Positions 12,901 through 23,659 of a DNA stretch of 64,000 nucleotides are shown one piece after another. The notes beneath the pieces were generated by a model that did not search any database, was not told the DNA's origin, and saw only the letters and a list, made by a program, of their open reading frames with translations. Both the position numbers and the translations under genes were made by a program. This DNA is from Syngnathus acus (lineage: Eukaryota; Chordata; Actinopteri; Syngnathiformes; Syngnathidae). Where the stretch lies: contig NC_051088.1 in NCBI RefSeq assembly GCF_901709675.1, forward strand, positions 15,428,193 through 15,492,192, read 5' to 3'. The first letter of the stretch is position 1; the number at the start of each line of letters is the position of its first letter.

Positions 12901-13580
12901 CCACTCTGCCCCATGCTGGGCGCATTTTCTAATGTCCAGGATGCAGCTGGTGTCTGAAAGCAGACTCAATTTTACATCAGCTGAAAGAATGTCTAGTGGT
13001 GTGACACGATTTTTGGCTGGACCGAGAAGCAGGAAGACAGATTCTGAGCACCGCGTAAATATGTGTGATATCACTGACAGTACGATTGTTGTTGTTTTTA
13101 AACTTTTACTTCTACTTCTAAAGGTTTGCATAAAGTACTTTTGCCAAGTCCGAACTCACCGAAGCAAGAGTTGATGAAGCCGTACCACAAGCACCCCAGC
13201 CGTCCAAACAACCACCGGTAGCGCAGACTGGACGCGAAGCTCAGTGTGGTCCCGCAGGCGCACACCAGCATGTCGCTGACGCTGATGTTGAGCAGCAGCA
13301 TGTTGACGGGCGTCCGCAGCGTCTTGAACTTGCAGAACAGAACCAGCACCAGCAAGTTGTTAAAGAAGCCGAACACCATGATGGAACCCAGGAAGAGCGA
13401 CATCACGCGGTGACCGCCGCGCGTCAACTGCTCCCGCGGCGTGTCGCTCCACCGGTCGTGCCCGGAGGCGCCCACTGTGGAGGTCCAGTTCATAGCCGGC
13501 TCATCCGAAAACATGACGGGCATGTCAGCTCGAGTGTGCGCGAGTCTGCGATAGAGTAACTGAGCGTCTGTGTCACCCAC
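9974..13580 (-). CDS. tmtops: TMT-family opsin (teleost multiple tissue opsin, Opn3-related)
   Basis: A complete seven-helix opsin of 396 residues in four exons: 13580-13160, 11543-11218, 11040-10813 and 10189-9974. The phases close exactly (421, 326, 228 and 216 nt). Visible hallmarks are an N-glycosylation site (NWTS), GNNLLVLVL-like helix 1 text, ERY at the end of helix 3, Glu-181-type LEGAGTSC in loop 2, and helix 7 AKSSTVFNPVIY with the retinal-binding Lys. At the Glu-113 counterion position the residue is Tyr (CLWY), as in non-visual opsins. The last exon begins FHRCFLILFHC, typical of the TMT/encephalopsin group. The family gives deep-tissue light sensing by coupling to G proteins (family knowledge). 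Which TMT paralogue this is cannot be fixed by eye. Start: first ATG at 13580, in frame; the internal ATG near 13490 is an alternative. Intron 1 carries a miniature transposon. Confidence 0.9.
11781..12651. mobile_element. Tc1/mariner-type miniature element with internal duplication (opsin intron 1)
   Basis: The ends are inverted: CCGTATTTTCTGGACTATAA on the left and GAAAAATACGG on the right, each flanked by TA (11779-11780, 12652-12653), the target duplication of Tc1/mariner elements. There is no transposase. Inside, a segment of about 190 bp (near 12028-12215) is repeated 251 bp further on (near 12279-12450). The same family occurs at 57850-58156. Confidence 0.8.
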
Positions 13581-15935
13581 TTAACATCCCCTCGTGTGCG
13601 CCTGACAGCTTACTGGCTCTGCAGGAGCCAGTGTGCGCTTAAATGCTGTCAAAGCTGGAAGAGGCAGGCAGGCGTCAACCTCAGGCCCCGGGCCAGATAC
13701 GGCCCACCGTATCATTTTATGTGTCTTTTTATGGCGTATCTTGCAAGAATCTGAACCGAAATTGTAAACTGTCACCAATGTTACAAAAACCTGTACAATT
13801 TGCGTGGGATTGGGGAAAATAATGCTAATTGTCTTCACTGACAAAAATCCACATGTAATTGACACCCTCTAATGTATGTGGGGTCACCCAGAAAGATGAC
13901 TCTAAGAACAGATCTCAACAAGTTTCTTGTTTAAACAAGAATCAACATCTACAGTATGTTGCCGCATTGTCACACCTGGTTATTTTTGCCTTTTGCCTGC
14001 AGAGACACAGCAGGGGGTCCAGACACAAGGCCACATTCAGTCATCCGAATGCTTACATTTTTTACTCATGAATATTGGTCATGATTTGTTATTGAGTTGA
14101 ATCCAGGCACATTTAGACTGCTACTTGCTGGCTGTCAGTGGCCAATAGAACATCATAAACACGTGTTCACATGTGGAAAACATGTGAGGCTGATTGTGGT
14201 CATGCTTTATGTTGGCCTGGACCCTGTGCTGTCCTGGGAGACTGTTGACATGAGGTGACTGCGACATGCATGCCAGGTAAGCGGAAGCTTTGAGTAATTG
14301 CTTTATTCGAACTAGAAGAACATGGAAGCCGCAATCTAAACATCAGATCAGATTACTCTGATCTAATGTACAAATGCATTTTGGTATGTATTTCAGGTAT
14401 TGCATTGTTGTGTATTTATTTTTCCAAATGACTTTTAGTCCTTAGATTTAAAAACACATTTTTGTACTTTCTACTCCTTATGTACTTTATAACAGCGAGG
14501 ATGTACTGTAAATAAATCAAATGGGACTTAAACCAGGCGAGAGACAGGTGAAAAGTAACAGGAACAAAGTATAGGAAAAATGGTGCTGTTACTGCAATTA
14601 AGTATATTTTCCAATACATGTGTACTATTTTCAGAAGAATTTCTGTAGGTTCATTTTAAAATGTTAATCTTTGGGCATGATTATTAATGTGTAGTTTGAG
14701 ATTATAAGTAGGGTTTGTTGGTTCAGATAAAAATGTGATTTGTTTACTGTAAACAACGGGATTGGTACACTGTAACAGTTTGTGCTATAGTTTTGTCTTA
14801 TCCATTGCTCTTTCTCTCAACATGTTTTAAATGTATTTGTTTAATTGTGTCTTAAGAACTTAAGAAAATAAGAGTTATAAATGCAAGAAAAACATGGCGA
14901 GATAGCAGCACTTAAATAAGGTTCTCCAACGCAGATTTTACTTATGGTCTAAAGTGTAACGTACATGATGGAGGGCACTACTGCGTGCGTGCGTTACTCT
15001 GAGGAGATAGTGTACCGTGGTGCTCCTGGACACTGGATACGAGAGGCTACTCCACTCGTGTTGGCTCGTGAGTGGACGATTCGTTCAAAAGAACGAATTC
15101 TTTTCAGTTCATATGACTTCAACCAGTAGGTGTCGGTAATGCCCATTTTGGGCTGGTGCCACCTCGTCGTAAAACGAAACGAAGAAGAAAATGACGTAAC
15201 TTCCCGTACACGAACGAGCCGTGAATTGCATTTCCCATTCACCAACGAACGAATCTATGAGTGAACGAATCAGTGAGTGAGTGATTCGCTTTTCCAGTTC
15301 ATCGCGAGAACGGATCGGTGAGGGAACGAATCCTGACTTTCCCGTTCGCGAACGAGCCAATGGGTCAACTGCCTTCCTTCCCGTGCATCAGAGGACGTGT
15401 TGCGTCTCCCTCCTGGCGTGAACTAAGCCACAATGTCGATTTACGACTTGCCAAGGAAAGAAAGAACCACTCACTGAAACACCACTTCTTTTATGCGCGT
15501 TTTCTCCAAGCTAACGGCTAACTTTATTGCATGAAGGGATGCGCCGTTATGCAACAATGGGGAGATTATGCTTCTCTTTGGGCAATCTTGATTTTATAAC
15601 ACTTATAGTAGTTTTTAAATAAACTGTATGCATATATACGCCTAAATATTGTTATCCAATACATCTACTGCAATTTCACATTAGATTGCTGGTTTGAAAT
15701 TTACTTATTATTATTATTTTAATAAACATTAAAACCTGTTCAAACTTGTCTGGTGTTTTATTCCTTGTTTTTATTTTTTTGGGCATGAAAACAAAAATCT
15801 GACATTTGGTTAACTGCTTTATATGACAATATGTATATGTGTTTTACGTTGTGTAATATGTGTTGGTGTCCGCCAAAATAAAGAGCAAGTAGTCAAATAC
15901 ACATTCTTGACACGTACAAAAAATGCATAAAGTTA
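13581..15935. other. Upstream spacer of the opsin gene, repeat relics
   Basis: No gene is seen. It contains the opsin 5' flank; a hAT-like relic at 13680-13730 (GGCCCCGGGCCAGATACGGC); AT-rich DNA; and at 15060-15360 a run of GAACGATTCG/GAACGAATC motifs in both orientations around a segment reading GTAGGTGTCGGTAATGCC, which looks like an old insertion. Similar GAATCGTTC motifs return at 19570, on the far side of the satellite cluster. Confidence 0.5.
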
Positions 15936-16249
15936 TTAGGTACACCTAAAAATGGTGGTGTACCTAATGGAGTGTCCGTGTGACGTCACAGATCAAACAG
16001 CCAATCAGGAGGTGGGGGTGAGGGCGGGTGTGGCACTTTTCACTTTCAGTTCAGCTTTGGTCATGATTTTTCCCTAATGAAGTGGCCTTTTATTAGGTAC
16101 ACCTGAAAATGGCGGCGTACCTAAAGGAGTGTCCGTGTGATGTCATAGATCAAACAGCCAATCAGAAAGTGGGGGTGAGGGCGGGTGTGGCACTTTTCAC
16201 TTTCAGTTAAGCTTTGGCCATGATTTTTCCCTAATGAAGTGGCCTGTTA
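15936..16249 (+). repeat. Two tandem 157-bp units, left flank of satellite cluster
   Basis: TTAGGTACAC starts at 15936, 16093 and 16250, giving two full units of exactly 157 bp. Each unit reads TTAGGTACACCTGAAAATGG, a GGTGTACCTAATGGAGTGTC-like arm, GTGACGTCACAGATCAAACA, a G-rich stretch (GTGGGGGTGAGGGCGGGTGT), and ends CCCTAATGAAGTGGCC. The start of the unit is itself a short palindrome. The same sequence returns inverted in the array and at 19627-19860. Confidence 0.9.
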
Positions 16250-16269
16250 TTAGGTACACTTGAAAATGG

Positions 16270-19135
16270 CCTCCAGTCCTCGAGGGGCCGCGTTCCAACA
16301 TGTTTCCCAAGTGACCCTCGTTAAGTGCACCTGCGTGAAAAGTTTTAGCCACTTTCACGTTCTGCAGGAGCTAAAACTTTCCACGCAGGTGCGCTTAACG
16401 AGGGAATCACACAGACACTCCATTAGGTACACCGCCATTTTCAAGTGTACCTAATAACAGGCCACTTTATTAGGGAGCTATCATGGTCAAAGGTCACAGG
16501 TGTCAAGCTCTAGTCCTCGGGGCCGCGTTCCAACATGTTTTCCAAGTGACCCTCGTTAAGCGCACCTGCGTGAAAAGTTTTTGTCACTTTCACGTTCTGC
16601 AGGAGCTAAAACTTTTCACGCAGGTGCGCTTAACGAGGGAATCACACGGACACTCCATTAGGTACACCGCCATTTTCAAGTGTGCCTAATAACAGGCTAC
16701 TTTATTAGGGAAATATCATGGTCAAAGGTCACAGGTGTCAAGCTCTAGTCCTCGGGGCCGCGTTCCAACATGTTTCCCAAGTGACCCTCGTTAAGTGCAC
16801 CTGCGTGAAAAGTTTTAGCCACTTTCACGTTCTGCAGGAGCTAAAACTTTTCACGCAGGTGCGCTTAACGAGGGAATCACACAGACACTCCATTAGGTAC
16901 ACCGCCATTTTCAAGTGTGCCTAATAACAGGCCACTTTATTAGGGAAATATCATGGTCAAAGGTCACAGGTGTCAAGCTCTAGTCCTCGGGGCCGCGTTC
17001 CAACATGTTTTCCAAGTGACCCTCGTTAAGTGCACCTGCGTGAAAAGTTTTAGCCACTTTCACGTTCTGCAGGAGCTAAAACTTTTCACGCAGGTGCGCT
17101 TAACGAGGGAATCACACAGACACTCCATTAGGTACACCGCCGTTTTCAAGTGTGCCTAATAACAGGCCACTTTATTAGGGAAATATCATGGTCAAAGGTC
17201 ACAGGTGTCAAGCTCTAGTCCTCGGGGCCGCGTTCCAACATGTTTTCCAAGTGACCCTCGTTAAGTGCACCTGCGTGAAAAGTTTTAGCCACTTTCACGT
17301 TCTGCAGGAGCTAAAACTTTTCACGCAGGTGCGCTTAACGAGGGAATCACACAGACACTCCATTAGGTACACCGCCGTTTTCAAGTGTGCCTAATAACAG
17401 GCCACTTTATTAGGGAAATATCATGGTCAAAGGTCACAGGTGTCAAGCTCTAGTCCTCGGGGCCGCGTTCCAACATGTTTTCCAAGTGACCCTCGTTAAG
17501 CGCACCTGCGTGAAAAGTTTTTGTCACTTTCACGTTCTGCAGGAGCTAAAACTTTTCACGCAGGTGCGCTTAACGAGGGAATCACATGGACACTCCATTA
17601 GGTACACCGCCATTTTCAAGTGTACCTAATAACAGGCCACTTTATTAGGGAGCTATCGTGGTCAAAGGTCACAGGTGTCAAGCTCTAGTCCTCGGGGCCG
17701 CGTTCCAACATGTTTCCCAAGTGACCCTCGTTAAGTGCACCTGCGTGAAAAGTTTTAGCCACTTTCACGTTCTGCAGGAGCTAAAACTTTTCACGCAGGT
17801 GCACTTAACGAGGGAATCACATGGACACTCCATTAGGTACACCGTCATTTTCAAGTGTACCTAATAACAGGCCACTTTATTAGGGAAATAACATGGTCAA
17901 AGGTCACAGGTGTCAAGCTCTAGTCCTCGGGGCCGCGTTCCAACATGTTTTCCAAGTGACCCTCGTTAAGCGTACCTGCGTGAAAAGTTTTTGTCACTTT
18001 CACGTTCTGCAGGAGCTAAAACTTTTCACGCAGGTGCGCTTAACGAGGGAATCACACAGACACTCCATTAGGTACACCGCCATTTTCAAGTGTGCCTAAT
18101 AACAGGCCACTTTATTAGGGAAATATCATGGTCAAAGGTCACAGGTGTCAAGCTCTAGTCCTCGGGGCCGCGTTCCAACATGTTTCCCAAGTGACCCTCG
18201 TTAAGTGCACCTGCGTGAAAAGTTTTAGCCACTTTCACGTTCTGCAGGAGCTAAAACTTTTCACGCAGGTGCGCTTAACGAGGGAATCACATGGACACTC
18301 CATTAGGTACACCGCCATTTTCAAGTGTACCTAATAACAGGCCACTTTATTAGGGAAATATCATGGTCAAAGGTCACAGGTGTCAAGCTCTAGTCCTCGA
18401 GGGGCCGCGTTCCAACATGTTTCCCAAGTGACCCTCGTTAAGTGCACCTGCGTGAAAAGTTTTAGCCACTTTCACGTTCTGCAGGAGCTAAAACTTTTCA
18501 CGCAGGTGCACTTAACGAGGGAATCACATGGACACTCCATTAGGTACACCGTCATTTTCAAGTGTACCTAATAACAGGCCACTTTATTAGGGAAATATCA
18601 TGGTCAAAGGTCACAGGTGTCAAGCTCTAGTCCTCGGGGCCGCGTTCCAACATGTTTCCCAAGTGACCCTCGTTAAGTGCACCTGCGTGAAAAGTTTTAG
18701 CCACTTTCACGTTCTGCAGGAGCTAAAACTTTTCACGCAGGTGCGCTTAACGAGGGAATCACATGGACACTCCATTAGGTACACCGCCATTTTCAAGTGT
18801 ACCTAATAACAGGCCACTTTATTAGGGAGCTATCGTGGTCAAAGGTCACAGGTGTCAAGCTCTAGTCCTCGGGGCCGCGTTCCAACATGTTTCCCAAGTG
18901 ACCCTCGTTAAGTGCACCTGCGTGAAAAGTTTTAGCCACTTTCACGTTCTGCAGGAGCTAAAACTTTTCACGCAGGTGCGCTTAACGAGGGAATCACACA
19001 GACACTCCATTAGGTACACCGCCATTTTCAAGTGTGCCTAATAACAGGCCACTTTATTAGGGAAATATCATGGTCAAAGGTCACAGGCGTCAAGCTCTAG
19101 TCCTCGGGGTCACGTTCCAACATGTTTTCCAAGAT
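16270..19135. repeat. 235-bp tandem satellite with a hairpin in every unit (about 12 units)
   Basis: GGTCAAAGGTCACAGGTGTC-anchored units start at 16483 and recur every 235 bp (16718, 16953, 17188, 17423, 17658, 17893, 18128, 18363), then 18600 (237 bp, two extra bases), 18835 and 19070. Each unit has a near-perfect foldback: in the unit at 16718 the arms are 16785-16819 and 16840-16874 (35 bp each, one mismatch) around a 20-nt loop. The rest of each unit is the 157-bp flank sequence in reverse orientation. Copies fall into recurring variants (TTTTAGCC or TTTTTGTCAC in the stem; CCGTTTTC, GTCATTTTC or GCCATTTTC downstream), showing homogenisation in blocks. Confidence 0.95.
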
Positions 19136-19142
19136 TCCAAGA

Positions 19143-19860
19143 GGAAGCTTTGGTCATGATTTTTCCCTAATGAACTGGCCTGTTATTAGGTACACTTGAA
19201 AATGGCGGTGTACCTAATGGAGTGTCCAAGTGACGTCACAGATCAAACAGCCAGTCAGAAAGTGGGGGTGAGGGCGGGTGTGGCACTTTTCACTTAAACC
19301 AGGGGTGTCGCCCTCCAGGGGCCGCGTTCCAATATGTTTGCTTGCATATGCGTACGCATACAAAGTGAGGTTCCAATTCTAAAAGCACATCTGGGTATAT
19401 GCTCTCACCTGGGATCGAACCAAGTTCTTACCGAGCGAGAGCCCGTTTCCCTAACCAGTCAGCTATATCGACATGGACACCCTCAGCCGTCTGTACTCTT
19501 TTGTACTAGCATTCCAGTTTTATGAGAAAATGTTTAGAATCTGTTCACTCAAAAGATTTGTTCAAAAGAATCGTTCACCGAATCGTTCGCTACACTTTCT
19601 TATTTATATATTCTTTTTTTTTTTTACCTCGTGTAGTGTACCTATTGAAGTGTCCATGAGGTGTACCTAATCTCAGGCCACTTCATTAGGGAAAAAGCTT
19701 AAGTGAAAAGTGCCACACCCACCCTCACCCCCACCTCCTGATTGGCTGTTTGATATGTGACGTCATTCGCTCCATTAGGTACACCTCCATTTTCAAGTGT
19801 ACCTAATCACAGGCCACCTCATTAGGGAAAAATCATGGTCAAAGCTTCACGGAAAGTCAA
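19143..19860. repeat. Right flank of satellite cluster: forward and inverted flank units
   Basis: At 19143-19305 there is one unit in the same orientation as the left flank (GATTTTTCCCTAATGAACTG through the G-rich stretch). At 19627-19860 the unit appears inverted, with ACTTCATTAGGG, CACCCTCACCCCCACCTCCT, TGACGTCATT and TTAGGTACACC in reverse order. The cluster is therefore bounded by inverted copies of one sequence. Confidence 0.88.
19401..19474 (-). repeat. tRNA-derived sequence (SINE head or tRNA pseudogene)
   Basis: On the minus strand there is a box-A-like TAGCTGACTGGTTAGG and, about 30 nt later, a perfect box-B-like GGTTCGATCCC. Acceptor stem pairing is poor, so this is not a good functional tRNA. 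It is read as the head of a tRNA-derived SINE or a tRNA pseudogene inside the repeat cluster. Confidence 0.45.
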
Positions 19861-20571
19861 AAGTGCCGCACCCGCCACTGATTCTAAAGATTCAGTTCAC
19901 TTAAAAGAACTGGAATGCACATCACTATACTCCACCGTCTCCTGGGGTGTCATCTGTTTGCTCCAAGATATAAAACATGCCATTGTGAAGGTCACCCTGG
20001 GAACCCCAGGCCTCAGCTGATGTGGTTGGTCACCAGCTGAGAATTCATCAGCATCTTCCTCATTATCGTCTTCAGCAGCGGCACCAGGATGAACGTGTAA
20101 ACAGATTTTCTTTTTCAAGGTGTGAACCTCCGCAGGCATCTGTCAGGTTGTCATCTTTCATTTGATTTCCACTTTGAAATGATTACAACATGACGGAAAC
20201 ATGTAAAAGTAAATAAGTAGTATGCTGGGTCAACACTTAGACAAGTTTAATTTGAGTAGGAGAAATGAAATTTCATTTGTGTGTCTTGGGTTGAACTATT
20301 GACAAATGAGCCCAAAGATGCTGTGGAAATGCTTTCATTTCTTTAAAAGGTGCACACAAATAATGAGATTCAGTATATTTACATGTAAGTGAACATTGAA
20401 GCCAAAACAAGCAAATACAAAACAAAAAGGAAACATCAGTTATTTCTGCTTTGCAAATTGCTGTGATTTGGGGCAGTCAGTTTTTTTCAATTGATCGCGT
20501 GGCCTATCCACAAATGATCACAATAATTATTATTATTATATCAAATTAACAGTCTTGAAGCTCAATCCAGG
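19861..20571. other. Spacer downstream of dph3
   Basis: No gene is established. A repeat end (AGATTCAGTTCACTTAAAAG followed by AACTGGAATGCACATCACTA) lies at 19890-19930 and looks like a hAT-type terminus. A minus-strand open stretch at 19897-20139 is unsupported (see rejected). The rest is AT-rich and may hold the dph3 3' UTR. Confidence 0.45.
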
Positions 20572-21813
20572 TCAGGTAGAAACCAGTGCCAGTTTGCTTT
20601 CAGATGGGGCTTCAATGATTTCCCCCGACATGAAAGACTCCTGAAAGACAAAATGTCATTGTGAGTGTTAGGCGATCACTAAAAATTACGAACATTTTTA
20701 GTGAATCCCTGCCAATTTTTCTGTTCTCTTCCTGTTAGGTGATAATTGATGATGATAAAATGATTTTAAAAAGTGCTTCAATTAGGGCTTTTCACAATTT
20801 CTCCAAAATGCTCCCGATCCCTCTTATATACATATTTCTGTCTAGTAGATACTAAAACAGTTTCTCCACTTTTGGTCCCTAAAGTAATCTGGAAATTGCC
20901 TCCCAGCAATGGTGCCAACAAGCTGTCAATCACCTTGTCATAAATGACTTTGACAATGAGCGAGCAGCTCGGGCACGTGGCCACGTCCTCGCCATTTTCC
21001 AGCTCTTCCTGTCAACACAAAACAGGAGTTAATACCAATGAAAGTTACAAAGTTGTAGGAATTTTCTTAGGGGGGGAACCAGTAATTTACTAAATTGAAG
21101 GTCGTCTTAAAAGGGAACATAAATATAATTGAGGAAAAATATATTATAGCATAGTCCTAACTAAAAGAAGGACAAACTGCACAATTAAAGCTGAACATCT
21201 ATGTTAATCCTCAATCAAGTCTCTTACTGCAGCCCTATTGAGAGCACACACTCTGAAGATCATTCCAATTGTTTAGCTAGGTTAAATAAATGTGTTCATG
21301 CCATTTGAGTTTTTTAGCTTGTTGGTGTTTTGGAATGTGTTGAGTCATGGTTGGAGTAATATTTAATTAAACTTTAACGTTTTTATACTTAAATGAAATA
21401 ATTGATCATTGGAATATTATATGGAATACAAGTCCTTTGGCACCAAACATACGTGCTGAACATAACATGTATTCAGTTACAGCTTTGACAGTACAAAGAT
21501 TGATTGTGTCTCTAAAGCATTGTAAAATACTTTTAGCAACACAAAGTTGATCTTTTAAGCCAATGTGCGTGGTAACAGTAGAACTATTTCAGGACGTTTG
21601 ATCAAATAAACCAAGTCGGAAAATAATCCAAATTATAATTACGTAATTTACATGTACAGTGCACAGTTCCAAAACGGTGGAACGTGATGGCTGAAGTTGA
21701 CTCACTTTGCTTATGGCGAATTGGTCTCCACATGGACACGGAAAATAATATGTTTCAGTGTCTTCGTCGTATTCGAAATCTTCGATCTCCACTTCGTCAT
21801 GAAAAACTGACAT
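20572..21813 (-). CDS. dph3: DPH3, diphthamide biosynthesis CSL-type zinc protein
   Basis: A complete 83-residue protein in three exons: 21813-21706, 21008-20934 and 20640-20572. All are phase 0 with AG/GT borders. DPH3 supplies electrons and iron to the DPH1-DPH2 radical enzyme in the first step of diphthamide synthesis on eEF2 (family knowledge). The CSL zinc finger is intact: CPCG supplies Cys26 and Cys28, CPSC supplies Cys48 and Cys51. The flanking text [19 protein letters not shown] and [14 protein letters not shown] is nearly invariant in the family. The usual length is about 82. I chose the ATG before SVFHDEVE; an in-frame ATG six codons upstream would add MDLLAE, which lacks family support. 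Upstream DNA is rich in GC-containing motifs but no clear promoter element is visible. Confidence 0.95.
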
Positions 21814-23002
21814 TTCCGCTAATAAATCCACTTAGAGATTAATCTTGGGATGGTAGCGAGCACACATTTTACGAAACAGACTCGGGCGCCACTTGATGGC
21901 GTCACATTAGTCGTCTCAGACATATGACGCTAGAACCATAGATACCGTCTTGAGTGGGTTGGCCCCTTTACTGGGATAGGTAAATGCATCTGCCATGTTG
22001 AATGTGTCAACGCTGCCCCGCAAACTAATGCAATGGACAGAATTTAGGCGACAACTATAAAGTTACACACACGCACATGCACACACACGCACGCACACAC
22101 ACACTCTGTCTAGAGAATAAAATAAAATGTGTTATCATTGTCGCTAGAGGGCGACAAAATCTAAATTGATAAGACTGCCTGCGAGCGGTGCTGCTGTGAA
22201 TTCCCTGTTCCGACTCACGCGCACCCGATCCTCCCAGCAATAGAAATGTGGCAAGACATTTTATTCCTTACATATACTGTTCATTTTCCATGCACAAAGT
22301 TGTTTCCAGTCTATTTAGGCTCTCAATCTGTCGATATTAGATTCTGAACTGTGGAACCAGCATGTAAATTGAAAGAAGACATAATGTGCGATTCCGAGAA
22401 CAACGGTAAAGTTATTAAAAGTCTGTTTGTTGGGAACACTCGTATGGCAAGTTTCTGCAGCACCATTCGCCCCACGCGTCAAACTTTAATTGAATTACAA
22501 ACTGAAATTACAGCACCACTAATGGAACACGAGAGCTAGACATAGGCCACTCGTTAAAACAATAGTTGCAGAATGCATCGCGTTAGTCAGTTTTGGTTGT
22601 GTGGCGGTCATTCTTTTTGTGAGATTTTCTCATCACCTTTCAAAGACTAACACTTGCATGTTCCCGCAAGAACCTGTGCAAATCAGGTATAGTAACAAAA
22701 CAGTGAAAGTGTTGCGCGTGTCCCATAAAATACTATAGAGACTGAATAGCATAGTCTCACGTCATGAGTCACAATTACCATTTTCTCAGTGGAGCTATTT
22801 ATTACTGGTGAAATCCAGATGGACACGGGTCAACTTGTCAAGACCAGAACGTTTTGTCGTTGTTCCGACTTTCATACAGGGGGACGTGGGTTTGTTCGGT
22901 AGCTGGGGCGTGTTATACGTTTTGTTTTGTTTGGGGAGGGGAAAAAGGGGAGATGTCGACTCCCAAGTTCCAACTGGGTGGCAAAGTCAGAAACAAACAG
23001 GC
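21814..23002. other. Spacer between divergent dph3 and claudin genes
   Basis: No gene is seen. It contains a CA-rich imperfect microsatellite (22062-22104) and, next to the claudin, G-rich promoter-like DNA (22930-22955). The two genes are transcribed away from each other, so both 5' regions lie here. Confidence 0.5.
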
Positions 23003-23659
23003 ATGACGAGTGTCAGGTCACTCATGGACCCGAGGATCCGCGCGCTGGAGCTGCTCGGGGTGGCGCTTTCCGCGTGTGCGTGGATATTCACGCTGGCGGC
23101 CACATTCAGGTCGGCGTGGCTCACTCTGTCCACAGAGCTACTGCCCATGGAGAGCTACGAGCTGGGCCTTTGGGAGACGTGCGTGGTGCAGGACGTGCAA
23201 GGCGCTCTGCTGTGTCAACGCTATGACAGCCCGCTGGCCTTGCCTCGTGACATCAAGTTGGCGCGCGTGCTCGTGTGCGCGGCACTGTGCACGGGGCTGC
23301 TTGTGCTCGCGCTTGCCATCCCGGGTTTGCATGCGGTCAACGTGTGCGTGGACGGGCAAAGCAAGAAGGTGATGAAAATGTGCAGCGGGGCGCTGAGCGT
23401 CGGGTGCGCTGCGCTGATGCTTGTTCCGGTCTCGTATGTTGCCCACGCTGCGGCCTTGCGATACTTCGATGAGTCGGTGCCGGACGTGGCACCGCGCTGG
23501 GAGTTCGGTGACGCGCTCTTCTGCGGGTGGACCGCGGGCGTGTTGCACCTGTTGGCGGGGACTGCGCTGCTCGCCTCCTGTGCGTCTCTGAAAAACCACC
23601 ACGCCCATGCAGGCCCACTGGATCGGCTGCAGCAGGGACCAAGAACGGAATACGTCTGA
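23003..23659 (+). CDS. Claudin, claudin-22/24-like (intronless)
   Basis: A single-exon, four-helix tight-junction protein of 218 residues. Claudins seal or form paracellular pores by pairing their extracellular loops between cells (family knowledge). The first loop has the claudin signature GLWETCV with the second Cys in LLCQRYDS. Helices lie at about 10-30, 85-107, 125-147 and 175-197. VPVSYVAH and VPDVAPRWEFGDALFCGW closely match the claudin-22/24 group, which is also intronless in mammals. The C-terminus TEYV is a PDZ-binding end of the type that binds ZO proteins. Start: ATG at 23003; ATG at 23024 is an alternative. The frame stays open for 65 codons upstream to 22808, but that part is not claudin-like. 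AATAAA at 23959 is a likely poly(A) signal. Confidence 0.9.
   Translation: MTSVRSLMDPRIRALELLGVALSACAWIFTLAATFRSAWLTLSTELLPMESYELGLWETCVVQDVQGALLCQRYDSPLALPRDIKLARVLVCAALCTGLLVLALAIPGLHAVNVCVDGQSKKVMKMCSGALSVGCAALMLVPVSYVAHAAALRYFDESVPDVAPRWEFGDALFCGWTAGVLHLLAGTALLASCASLKNHHAHAGPLDRLQQGPRTEYV

Noticed and set aside
16260-19041. Twelve near-identical open frames of 63-68 codons (MVKGHRCQALVLG...) repeated every 235 bp
   Set aside because: They exist only because the DNA unit is repeated. No family resemblance, no splice context, and the frame crosses the hairpin arms.
16270-19135. Regular repeats as a CRISPR array
   Set aside because: The organism is a vertebrate, the whole 235-bp unit is conserved including what would be spacers, and there are no cas genes.
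19897-20139. Minus-strand 80-codon frame with an acidic stretch (AAAEDDNEEDADEF) downstream of dph3
   Set aside because: No recognisable family, no matching exon around it, and it overlaps a repeat end. Possibly a relic of a lost exon, but unsupported.
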